Below are positions 1 to 9,855 of a DNA stretch of 64,000 nt, piece after piece (position 1 is the stretch's first letter; every line of letters starts with the position of its first letter). Location: NCBI GenBank assembly GCA_003116975.1, contig BGKB01000041.1:457530-521529 (forward strand). The letters are read 5' to 3'. The notes under the pieces are model-generated. The model saw nothing but the letters and a program-made list of their open reading frames with translations, was not told the DNA's origin and ran no database searches. The translations under genes were made by a program, and so were the position numbers. The stretch comes from Aurantiochytrium sp. KH105. Lineage: Eukaryota; Sar; Bigyra; Thraustochytrida; Thraustochytriidae.

Positions 1-1
1 C

Positions 2-481
2 TGGTGGCAGCAAGGCTTCGACTTGGCTTGACAACACAAACGGGCAAAACTGACAAATGGTTGTTTTTTGGTGCATGATTACGCGTTTGTGTGCTTTGTT
101 TGTTGCTGCTACGGCACGCGCAGTTTTGGAAGCAACCAGATCGGCGATGAGGGTGCCAAGGCGCTGGCTGAGGGATTGGCGGCCAGCAGCACGCTGACGA
201 CGCTGGAGTAAGTTCATGATCATCCGGCAGGCGCATGGGCGCACTGTGTGACAGCGCGATTGTATTCTTCAATAATGGTGGCAGCAAGGCTTCGACTTGG
301 CTTGACAACACAGACGGGCAAAACTGACAAACGGTCGTTTTTTGGTGCATGATTACGCGTTTGTGTGCTTTGTTTGTTGCTGCTACGGCACGCGCAGTCT
401 CTATGGCAACCAGATCGGCGATGAGGGTGCCAAGGCGCTGGCTGAGAACCTGGCTGCTAGCAGCACGCTGACGACGCTTTC
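2..481 (+). repeat. 274-bp tandem duplication of intron plus LRR exon
   Basis: Positions 2-207 and 276-481 are two copies offset by 274 bp. The 122-bp intron ends (2-123 and 276-397) differ at 3 positions. The 84-bp exons (124-207 and 398-481) differ at about 15 positions, clustered at the beginning, the middle and the last three bases. The remaining intron sequence downstream of each exon is not shared beyond the donor. This is a recent duplication of one LRR module. Confidence 0.9.
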
Positions 482-3400
482 GTACGTTTATGGTCCGATT
501 CTTATAAGATTGGGAGGTGGGGAGGAGCTGGGTGCGCATGACTGCTCTGATTGCGGATGCATGCAGGCGTGAATGAGGAGCAGCAGCAGTGATCTGACTT
601 GCGTCGACTTCATTGACGGACATAACTAACACACCATTGCTCTTCTTTTTTTATTTGATGATGTGGCCATGGAACGCGCAGTCTTCAAGACAACCAGATC
701 GGCGATGAGGGGGCCAAGGCGCTGGCTGAGGGATTGACGGCCAATAGTAGGCTGACATGGTTCAAGTAAGTTCATGCTTCAGCAGAAAGGCTTTCGACCA
801 AATTGAATGTAGATGTGTACATTCATCAGATTAAAATGATCACTATTTGTCTGGACCGATGAGCAGAACTCACACAACGGAATATCGCGCTCCCAAAAAA
901 CACCTCTTCTATTTTTCCGATTCATCTGCTGCACAATGATCCGACATGCGCAGCATTGCCGAAAACAAGATCGGTACCGCAGGCTATGAGCGACTGGCCC
1001 GTCTGCTGGACGAGAACTTCACACTGAAATCATTGTTGTAAGTCTCCTCTCGCTCTCTTGCTTGTTTCGAATAATTTGCTGATAAAAGGTCCTTGTCTCC
1101 TATAATCATCTCTAAAGTGGCATGCCCCTTTCTTTCGAGGACCTCTGGTCCAGAAAGGTTGGCGAAAAGGAGGATGGCGCGGCAATCTGGGAGCCTTTGA
1201 CTCGATCGGAGCGCGTACAAGAGATCCGCGAGTACCTTGTCAACGGATCAGGCTCGAAATGGACGGCAGCTGCACACGAGCTTGCAAGCAAACAGGCTCA
1301 CATCTTCGCAGTTTTTTTGTCGATACTGGTCACTCATGATCCGGATGTAGCACTAACTCTCGATGACTACAAACTTTGGCTTCAAAAGGACGAGGACGAA
1401 GCGGATGATGACGCCGTCCCGATCATTCATGCGCTGCTAGATTGCCGCCCTGGTGGCACGGAATTTGCACTCCCCATGTCCTTCCTGGAAAATTTCATTT
1501 CTGCCAAGCTGCATCTCAAAGATGGGCTGGCTTTGATGGCAAAAGAAGACAATAGTGGCCGCTCCGCTCGGTCGCTCGCACTTGCAAACAAAAGAACGAA
1601 AGCCTGGGCCAAGACCTACGGCACTTACCTCGACCGCTACGAGATTGCCGAGGGGCCACCCGTGCACGAGTCCAAGACCTGCGCCGTGCACCTTGCCACA
1701 GATATACGCACCAACAAACCTGTGGCGATCAAGATCATGCGCGAAAAAAAACAGTACGATCGCGAAGTCGAAGCGCGAAAGCCAAAAGATGGCAGCCAGC
1801 TCCAGGGATGTCTGAAACTACTGGATCGCGAATCGGAAGATGATCGCGAGCTCTTGGATGAGGAGATGTGCCTCGTCATGCCCCGTGGATCTCGATCTCT
1901 TTTCGAGGCGATCAACACCGAACGATTCGCAGGTCGCGATCTGGACAAGATTCGCGAGATCGCGTACCAGATCGCATTAGCCTTACAGAACCTCCACGAC
2001 AGCGGTCGTATCCACGGCGATATCAAGCCGCGGAATGCGGTGCGCACGAGCGAATCGAGTGCAAACACTTTTGTGGACAACAAGAATGGAAGGCAGATGG
2101 TGTCCATGGCCTGGCGTGACTCTCCGACGGGTGAAGGGCTCGATCGCGAAGAGAAGTGGGAGCTGATCGATCTCGATGCCTCTGTGGTGATTGGGGCCGA
2201 GGTCAGCGAGAAAGCAAGTACTGGCTACGTGTCCCCGGAGGTAGCCCGCTGCATCTTCGAAGGCGATGAGAGGCCAAAGGGGCACACGTCTCAGGATGTA
2301 TGGGGCTTTGGTGTGTTACTGTACCAGTTGCTTTCGGGAACCAAGCTCTTCATGGTCGACGAGTCGGATGATAATTTGGTGCACAATCACGATAAGCGCA
2401 AGCTCATGAACTGGCTTGGTCTTGATGAAGACCGCATGAAGCGCATCAAAAAGCGAAAAGACGCTCGACGCGGTAACAGACCGGCTCGTGGAGCGGAGGA
2501 TGGTTTGAGCGGCAGCGAGAACGAGATCGAGGCAGCCCGCGATCTAGCGCGTCTTTGTCTTCGCGGGCAAGCCAAGGAGCGACTCGGTCTTGACAAGATC
2601 CTGGTTCATCCGTTCTTTGACAAGATCCTGGAGTCTGAGCTCGATTCCTCAAGTGAAGCTGCGGAAGACCCGAGTCGACGAGAGTCCAGGAAGAAGCACA
2701 AGTCAGGAAGCAGGCGCGCGTCTGAGCGCAGAACAAGTCGCGCGTCTGGACGCACGTCTGGGCCAAAGCCGAAGTCTACTCGTTTGTCAAGGAAGCGGTC
2801 TCTGAGAGAAAAGATGGCGAGACCGATGAAGGACAGAATTGTGAGCATCCATAGGAGTATCAAGGGCATGGGCCCGCGCTTCGATCCAATCAAGACAACA
2901 CTCAGGCTGTCGCAACGAAACGAGCAAAAGTTCCCCAAATGGTATCACGAACCTGCTCTCAGAACGGACCTGCTCGAGCTGCCCACGTACCACTTTTTCC
3001 TGTCGCATATGCAGCAGCAGGCGGCTGGTATTGTCAAGGATCTGGACGCTGGCCTCGAGCGCAACCAGATGACGGCGTGGGTCGACATGCGCGCACTTGA
3101 CATCACGATGGGTGCGATGCAGCGTGGCGTCATGTCGTCGCAGTGCTTTGTGATGGTGCTGACGACGGACGTTCTGTTCCGGCCCTTTTGCCTCGCCGAG
3201 CTCAAGTTTGCCGTGGACCACTTCGCAAGCATGGGATGGGATCTGCGCAAGCATATATTCTTTCTTGCAGAGGAGGACGAGCGCTTCAACCCCTGGCGAG
3301 CGATCGAAGACGAGCCGTGGACCTGGGACGATACGGAGAAAGATGATGAGACTCTAAGATTGAAAACAAAGTCCGAACTGGACAGAGCGACAATGCTGCA

Positions 3401-4238
3401 AGATCTCGCCAACGAGGCTGATGACGAGGACTTTGCTAAAAGCTGCAAACTGGAAGCACTTAAGGCACGGAAGAAGGCGAAAGAGTTCAAGTGCAGGCTC
3501 GCGCGACGGAAGCTTGAAGAAGATCTCTCGAGCTCACTTTTTGACCTCAGCGCGAGCGCCGCAGACGATGATGACGACACTTCTGTCCACTATTTAGCGG
3601 ACAATTATAAGAAGTACTTTGATGCAGCTCAGCTGGCGCTGGAAGAGTGCTACATCATCCCTTATCGTCGACGTCACTTTGAAGAAGAAGCCATGCTTCG
3701 CGAACTGGCCAGACTCGCAGATTTCAAGACAAGGGCGCCCGAGAAGCCTCGAGCAGTCCCTAAGCTTTACGTTCTTGGAATGGCCGAATCCCTCGTGGTA
3801 ACGACTCTCAAGAAGGCGCTCAAGAGTGTGTCGTCGATGAGTATGGCGGAAGTGGTCGTGATCGTGCTGGAACCTGGGTGCTGTCTTGCCGTGCACGGCG
3901 CGTTGGGCATCGAATCCATCGATGAGGACAATGAGTTACTGAAGAGCAAGAAGTTCCTCGCGGTGGAGAATGGGTGGAACTATGGTGGCAAAGAGAAGGA
4001 GAAGTTTCACGTTGACCTACAAAAGAAGCTGTTTGACCACCTCGAAGCTCTTTCATGGCATGGGTCGCACGAAGCTTATACTTTTCATGATGGGTCTAAC
4101 GGGAGCACGAACTCGGTGCACGAGGAGACTTCTCGACGTAATTATCGGGAGGAACACGAGCTCGAAGCGCTCATTTTTGAGCTGCAGCTGCGTGCCTGTA
4201 GGGTAGTGGAGGACCGCACAATTTCGGCAACTTCGTGA
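124..4238 (+). CDS. LRR - protein kinase - TIR fusion protein (5' partial, spliced)
   Basis: Exons visible: 124-207, 398-481, 682-765, 954-1037 and 1118-4238; earlier exons lie off the window. Each of the first four exons is exactly 84 bp, begins and ends in phase 2, and encodes one 28-residue RNI/NLR-type leucine-rich repeat (NQIGDEGAKALAE core). Donors are GTAAGT or GTACGT and acceptors CAG or AAG; splicing 1037 to 1118 runs in frame into the long last exon. Counting from its first ATG (1122), a protein-kinase domain spans about residues 173-500: VAIK Lys204, catalytic loop HGDIKPRN (D300, N305), DLD at 350-352 in place of DFG, SPE, DVWGFG. A basic Ser/Arg linker follows. A TIR-like domain starts near residue 622 (FFLSH) and holds CLAEL, whose Glu693 aligns with the NADase glutamate of TIR enzymes. 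Known LRR and TIR families suggest a sensor with a TIR output; that role is inference. The kinase may be weakly active because of the missing DFG glycine. Confidence 0.8.
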
Positions 4239-4585
4239 GGTTGCAGTGGACAAGTTGAGCTTTGATCTTCTTCCTCTTCTTCCTCCACAACTCTCTTTTC
4301 GTTCCGATTCCATGACAGCTTTGTTTGCCTTCTAGCTGCGAGTCACTTGACCTATCCACGTCGATTGTCCTGCGGTATGCGCTGGTGCTTGCGCTTTCCA
4401 CTCTTGCGCCTTGGCCTTTCAACTTCGGACCGGCGGCTTCGACGTTCACGGCCTGCCGCCTCTGACACCTCGCTCTTCTCGCGGGACAGACTTCGGGCTA
4501 CTCCAATCTTTCAAGTTCATTCAAGTTCACCGCCTTCCTTCCAAGTCCTTCCCCCTGGCCCTCGAAGCCTGCCTTTGCGTCGCTG

Positions 4586-4863
<278 letters not shown>

Positions 4864-5094
4864 CGTTCATTCCCCCAAGCAGTCCCCTCCTCCGCCTCGG
4901 CACCACTTTCCATCTTCGCAGCTCATCTCCATCTCGCTTCTTTCGCCTCTCCCCTTCCCCTCAACCCCAATCACCTGCATCATAATTGCCTCGCCAGACT
5001 CGCTGCATTTCATCGCCGTCCCTTGCTGCCTTGCCGAAGTGCGCTGCACTGCACTGCATCTCTCGCCCTGTCCTGCATTGCAATGCCTTGCCTT

Positions 5095-5156
5095 GCCTTG
5101 CCTTGCCTTGCCTTGCCTTGCCTTGCCTTGCCTTGCCTTGCCTTGCCTTGCCTTGC
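5095..5156. repeat. (CCTTG)n pentanucleotide array
   Basis: About twelve tandem GCCTT/CCTTG units directly follow a looser stretch of GCACTGCACTGC-like sequence. It lies about 275 bp upstream of the CPT2 start codon. Confidence 0.95.
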
Positions 5157-5430
5157 ATTACTACACGTTGCACCGCTTCGCATTGCAAGGGCCTCCCGGC
5201 GATTACACACAGCCGGGGCGGATTGCAGCCAGGATTGCGGTACCGCACGCAGCGCCGGCGCGCTGCAGCCGCAGACCGACAGACAGCCAGCAGGCAGACC
5301 GAGACAGACCCCGCTAGACGCCCCCGCGCCCCGCCCGGACCACTATCTGCGCGCGCGGCTCCGTGCGTCGCGCTCGCGAGCGAGGCAGGCAGGCCGGCGC
5401 GAGGCGAACGGAACTAGCGCCCGACCGACC

Positions 5431-7464
5431 ATGACGATGATGATGTCGTCCCTGACGGCAACGGCGACGCGGCGCGGCGCGGCGAAGCGGGCGGCGGCGG
5501 CGGCCTCGCGCATGGGCCTGCGGGCGATGGGCACGCTGCCGCCGTACCTGCACGAGACCAAGATCCCGACGTTCCACTTCCAGGACTCGCTGCCCAAGCT
5601 CAAGGTGCCCAAGCTCGAGGAAACCCTGGAAAAGTACGAGTACTTTACCAAGCCCATGGTGTCAGAGGAAGAGTTTGAGCAGACGCGCAAGGCCGTGGCG
5701 GAGTTCAAGTCCGGCGCGGGCCCCTCGCTGCAGGAAGAGCTCATCGCACTCGACAAAAAGGAGTACTCGAGCTTTTACAACCAAATGTGGTTCGACATGT
5801 ACCTCAAGTCTCGGGACCCCCTGCCCCTCAACTTCAATCCGCAGCTCACCTTTGTGGACGAGACTGATCCCAAAAAGATGGACCAGGCGGCGCGCACGGC
5901 CAACCTGCTGGGCAGCTCTTTGCGCTTTTACCGCACTCTGGAAGACGGCAAACTCATCCCGGATATCTTTCACATCGAACCCAAAAGGAGCCAGACGCGC
6001 ACGTACGAAATGGTCTGCAGCATGCTGCCGCGCCAGCTCTCATTCTACGGATCGTACTACTTTAACGCCTATCCGCTGGACATGAGCCAATACAAGGGTC
6101 TCTTTTCCTCGACGCGCATTCCCCACCAGGGCCGCGACGAGATCCGCAAGTTCTCTGCGGCGCAGTCCAAGCACGTTGTTGTGCAGCGCGGCACGGCATT
6201 CTACACCGTCCAGGTCCTCAACGACGACATGTCCATCGTGGACCACGAGACTCTCGAGCGTAGCATTCGTTCCATTCTTCAGGACGACAAGAACGCCAAC
6301 GCGCAGCCTCCTCTGGGCGCTCTTACGACCATGGAGCGCGATGCGTGGGCGGACGCGCGCCTTGCCCTCGAGAAGAATCCAGCCAACAAGGCCACGCTCG
6401 AGGCCATCGACTCGGCCCTCTTTGCAGTCTGCCTCGATGAGGCCAAGCCCGAATCTTATCAAGAGATTGCCGGCGTCATGCTCCACGGCAATGGCCGCAA
6501 CCGATGGTTTGACAAGAGCTTCCAGCTTATTGTGGCGGCCAACGGCAAGGCCTGCGTCAACTTTGAGCATGCCTGGGGTGATGGTGTTGCGGTGCTGCGC
6601 TACTTTAACGAGATCCACACTGACGCCACGGCAGTTCCCGCGCGTGAGCCTGTCGTTTCTGGCATCCCCGAGGTTGTGGCTTCAGGCCCGAGCGGCGCGG
6701 ATGCTGGCGCGGGCCCCGCCGCTGCCGGTGTGGGCGTGCCCAAGCGTTTGCACATCGACTTTGACGGTGATCTCACGAGCCGTGTCGAAAAGGCTGGCAA
6801 GGACTTTGACGCTGTCGTGAGCAAACTCGAGGTGGGCACCTTTGAGACTGAGACCTTTAGCAAGAAGTCGCTCAAGGATCTCAACGTTGGAGGTGACGGC
6901 TTCATGCAAATGGGCTTTCAGCTTGCGCACGAGCGCTGCAATGGCTTTACGCCGGCCACGTACGAGTCCGCGAGCACTGCCGCCTTTAAGCATGGCCGCA
7001 CGGAAACGATTCGATCTGCAACGCCCGAGGCTGCGGCGTTTGCCAAGGCGTTTTGCAACGACTCGGTGAGCGACGAAGAGCGCGCCAAGTTGCTGCGCAC
7101 TGCCATCAAGCGCCACGGCTCCATCACAAAGGACGCCCTCATGGGCAAGGGTATGGACAGACATCTTTTTGCGCTGCGCGTGCTCGCAGAGCAACGCGAC
7201 GCCAACCGGCTGCCGGCCATCTACACGGACAAGGCGTACCAGGTGATCAACAAGATTATTCTGTCCACGAGCACCCTTTCGAGCGATGCCCTTTTTGCCG
7301 GTGGCTTTGGCCCCGTTAACCAGGATTGCTACGCTCTTGCATATGGTATTTCGAACGTGGGCGCGCGAACTGCTGTGGCCACGTACGGCCTTGGATCGCA
7401 GAATTTTGCGGACGAGCTCGAAAAGGCTTACCAGGACATGATCGAGGTCCTGAAGAAGGCCTAA
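5431..7464 (+). CDS. CPT2: Carnitine O-palmitoyltransferase 2 (mitochondrial)
   Basis: Transfers long-chain acyl groups from carnitine back to CoA on the matrix side of the inner mitochondrial membrane, feeding beta-oxidation. The 677-residue protein is close to the usual CPT2 length of about 650. It has a basic, Ser/Thr/Ala-rich, acid-free N terminus (residues 1-35) suited to mitochondrial import. It then reads LPPYLHETKIPTFHFQDSLPKL, the usual start of choline/carnitine acyltransferases. The catalytic signature EHAWGDGVAVLR is present with His380. Near the C terminus STSTLSSDALFAGGFGPV matches the family's conserved STS and GGF region. The ATG at 5431 is preceded by ACC. The open frame continues upstream through the (TCAA)n array, but that part is repeat sequence, so the start at 5431 is preferred. 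Confidence 0.93.
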   Translation: MTMMMSSLTATATRRGAAKRAAAAASRMGLRAMGTLPPYLHETKIPTFHFQDSLPKLKVPKLEETLEKYEYFTKPMVSEEEFEQTRKAVAEFKSGAGPSLQEELIALDKKEYSSFYNQMWFDMYLKSRDPLPLNFNPQLTFVDETDPKKMDQAARTANLLGSSLRFYRTLEDGKLIPDIFHIEPKRSQTRTYEMVCSMLPRQLSFYGSYYFNAYPLDMSQYKGLFSSTRIPHQGRDEIRKFSAAQSKHVVVQRGTAFYTVQVLNDDMSIVDHETLERSIRSILQDDKNANAQPPLGALTTMERDAWADARLALEKNPANKATLEAIDSALFAVCLDEAKPESYQEIAGVMLHGNGRNRWFDKSFQLIVAANGKACVNFEHAWGDGVAVLRYFNEIHTDATAVPAREPVVSGIPEVVASGPSGADAGAGPAAAGVGVPKRLHIDFDGDLTSRVEKAGKDFDAVVSKLEVGTFETETFSKKSLKDLNVGGDGFMQMGFQLAHERCNGFTPATYESASTAAFKHGRTETIRSATPEAAAFAKAFCNDSVSDEERAKLLRTAIKRHGSITKDALMGKGMDRHLFALRVLAEQRDANRLPAIYTDKAYQVINKIILSTSTLSSDALFAGGFGPVNQDCYALAYGISNVGARTAVATYGLGSQNFADELEKAYQDMIEVLKKA

Positions 7465-7818
7465 AGTAGTAGCCATCATCGCGATGCGTGTCAAGAAAAA
7501 AGAACAAGACTAGTTGTAGACCCTTTTAATTGTCGAAACGTTTTTGAAGGATGCAAACAAACAATTTATAACATTCAGGCCATGTGTGATGCTTGCGTGA
7601 CAAGAAAGATTGACAGGCAAGAATGAAGCTTGCTGTCAATGCCTTCTCGTTGCGACGAGGCGGCAATAATAATAAAAAAGAAAAACAAGTGTCTGGATAC
7701 AGGACACGCGTGCGAGCCCTTTGCACGAAGACTGGCTCGTGCACGGATCATGAGATACAAAGACTGCTTGCGAGCGTTTTGAACAGCAGAGCAGACAGCC
7801 AGCATGCGAAAAATAAAA
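7465..7818. other. Convergent 3' spacer
   Basis: Three-prime flanks of CPT2 (+) and the CMGC-like kinase (-). Moderately AT-rich with short A runs (AATAATAATAAAAAAG near 7666-7680). No gene is seen. Confidence 0.6.
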
Positions 7819-9855
7819 TCACGCGTCGACCTTGAGGATCGGATGCTCCAAGGCTTCGCGGGCACTGAGTCTTCGCTTTGGGTCAAAGACGAGCATTCGC
7901 GCCAAGAGATCAACGCAACCCTCTGAAGAAGCAATTTCAGAGCCATGGAGGCAAAGCAAATTGTGAATCTCTGCACGGACGCGACTGAGCTCAAAGGGCT
8001 CCACGCGATGCAGACCTGTCTTGGTGCCGTCTTCGCGTGCTGCAGCTCCTTTGCTGCCGCATTCACTCTCCATGTGCGTCTCGTTGCTCGTATGCGCGGA
8101 CAACGCACGCTGACAAAGTGATGCAACACTTATATGGGGCCCGCCAATGCGCGACCCGCGAGAACTTCCAATGCTAGCTGGTTGCGAACGAGGGGATTCG
8201 TGCATAATGTGAGCCTCGGCGTTCGCATCGTGACCCATGGCGGCGTCCCGGTGCGTTTGGGCCTTGCTGTCGCTGCCACCATCATACTCCTCGCCATCGC
8301 TGCATTCCATGGCATTGTCGTCGTCATCGTCAGTCGGAGCGTTCATGATCGACGAGGCTTTCGTAGCGGCGTCGAGATATGGCGTGGGAACGGCAAACGC
8401 AAAAGGACTGTGAGACCCCGAGGAGGAACCACGAGATGATCGCGATTCCGAGTGCAGACGATAGGTGCTGATATCGAGGCCCGCACCCGGCGAGGATTCG
8501 TGGCGACGCATGACTTTTTGCTGAGACGTGCGAGGTGCGAGTTGCGCGGCCCGAGCAATGTTCCAAATTTGTAGTTGCGTCTTTTCCATGTCGACGTCGG
8601 GCTCGGCATCGATAGCGTGTTGCTGAAGCGTTCGATCAGCGCGGGCACCGGCGCTGCTGGTGCTTGACGAGCGACTGTGATGCACATTTTCCTCCCCAAT
8701 CACATTAACGGAGTCGTAGTTGACGCAGTCATTTTCCTCATCCAAGGTCTCGCGCGATGCGCGGGCCGACGCGAGAGGTGGCACCTGTGGTTGCTGGTTC
8801 TTCTGCGAACACTCTGTATCCATGGTTGTGTCTCGCCTTGTGCCGACGCCAATCACGCTGGCACGACGGTTGATATGACTGACAGTGGCAGGGGCCGCGT
8901 CAGCTGCGGCGGTATCTGTTGGCCGTGTATAGGGGTGCTGAGGTGATTGACCCCTCACGGCCTCCAAGCTCGATTGTGGCCGGTATTCGGCGCTCCTGTG
9001 ATCACGGAGACGCGCGACGTTTCGTACGTGTTGCATAGTATCGTGAGCTGCAAAAGCCGAGGCAGACGTGGGTCCGGCAGAGTCTGCACCGGCCGAGGCT
9101 CGTTTCTTGCGAGATGCTCTCCTGCTGGAATAAAACTTGCCATTGACAAAAGGAGCCGGATCGACGCGACCGAAAAAGTGACGCCATTGCGCAACGAGGT
9201 CTTTGTTCTGCGTGGCCGTAAAAAGTGGTTTGCCCAGTGCGAGCTCAAGCAGCGTGACCGCGGTGGACCAAATGTCTATTTTTGCGTCAAAAGGGACACC
9301 AAATACGCACTCGGGGGCACGATATCGCGTGGTCTGAACTTCAAAGAGATCAAAGTAGAGCGATGCGTCTTGAAATGTGATTGCGTTGCCAAAGTCGATG
9401 AGTTTGAGGCGGCCAGGAGCGTCGCGGAGAAAGGCCAAGTTTCCCGGTTTAATGTCCGCGTGGATGATGTCATTTTCGTGAACAAAGTGCACAGATCGCA
9501 GAATCTCTCGCGCAACCTGAATAAAGGCCGCCACGTTAACTCTGCTCGTCTGGCGCGCGCGGTCGTGCAAGGAGTCGCCGAGCAGCTCCATGACGATACA
9601 CGTGCGACCATTTTCCACAAAGAGTTGCTGAACGTGCACAATTCTGTTTTGCGTGTCTACATCACGTAGGGCGCGCAGCAGGTTGAATTCCTGCGCGCCG
9701 AGCACGTATAGCTCGGGTCGCACTATTTTGATCGCCACGGGACGTCCGCCTTGGCCGAGGTCTCGGCACGCGAGGACCTGCGAGGCCCCGGTCTCGCGCA
9801 CGGTGCTTTCGACCTCGAACCTGGCGCCTAGAATCGCACCTTTGGTCATCATCAT
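7819..9855 (-). CDS. CMGC-like protein kinase with a long insert in the C-lobe
   Basis: Serine/threonine or dual-specificity kinase of 678 residues from the ATG at 9855, first of three tandem ATGs; the frame further upstream has no ATG. The N-lobe has VAIK Lys43. The catalytic loop is HADIKPGN (D134, N139), and DFG is at 154-156. TTRYRAPE (175-182) and DIWSTAV follow. HADIKPxN together with RYRAPE is typical of the HIPK/DYRK/CLK branch, but neither the TxY nor the YxY activation motif is present. The last kinase subdomains (CVDLLARMLVFDPKRRLSAREALEHP) occur only near residues 645-674. Residues 240-616 are a Ser/His/Asp-rich low-complexity insert. The exact subfamily is uncertain; target and pathway cannot be told from sequence. 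Confidence 0.85.
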   Translation of the reverse strand: MMMTKGAILGARFEVESTVRETGASQVLACRDLGQGGRPVAIKIVRPELYVLGAQEFNLLRALRDVDTQNRIVHVQQLFVENGRTCIVMELLGDSLHDRARQTSRVNVAAFIQVAREILRSVHFVHENDIIHADIKPGNLAFLRDAPGRLKLIDFGNAITFQDASLYFDLFEVQTTRYRAPECVFGVPFDAKIDIWSTAVTLLELALGKPLFTATQNKDLVAQWRHFFGRVDPAPFVNGKFYSSRRASRKKRASAGADSAGPTSASAFAAHDTMQHVRNVARLRDHRSAEYRPQSSLEAVRGQSPQHPYTRPTDTAAADAAPATVSHINRRASVIGVGTRRDTTMDTECSQKNQQPQVPPLASARASRETLDEENDCVNYDSVNVIGEENVHHSRSSSTSSAGARADRTLQQHAIDAEPDVDMEKTQLQIWNIARAAQLAPRTSQQKVMRRHESSPGAGLDISTYRLHSESRSSRGSSSGSHSPFAFAVPTPYLDAATKASSIMNAPTDDDDDNAMECSDGEEYDGGSDSKAQTHRDAAMGHDANAEAHIMHESPRSQPASIGSSRGSRIGGPHISVASLCQRALSAHTSNETHMESECGSKGAAAREDGTKTGLHRVEPFELSRVRAEIHNLLCLHGSEIASSEGCVDLLARMLVFDPKRRLSAREALEHPILKVDA

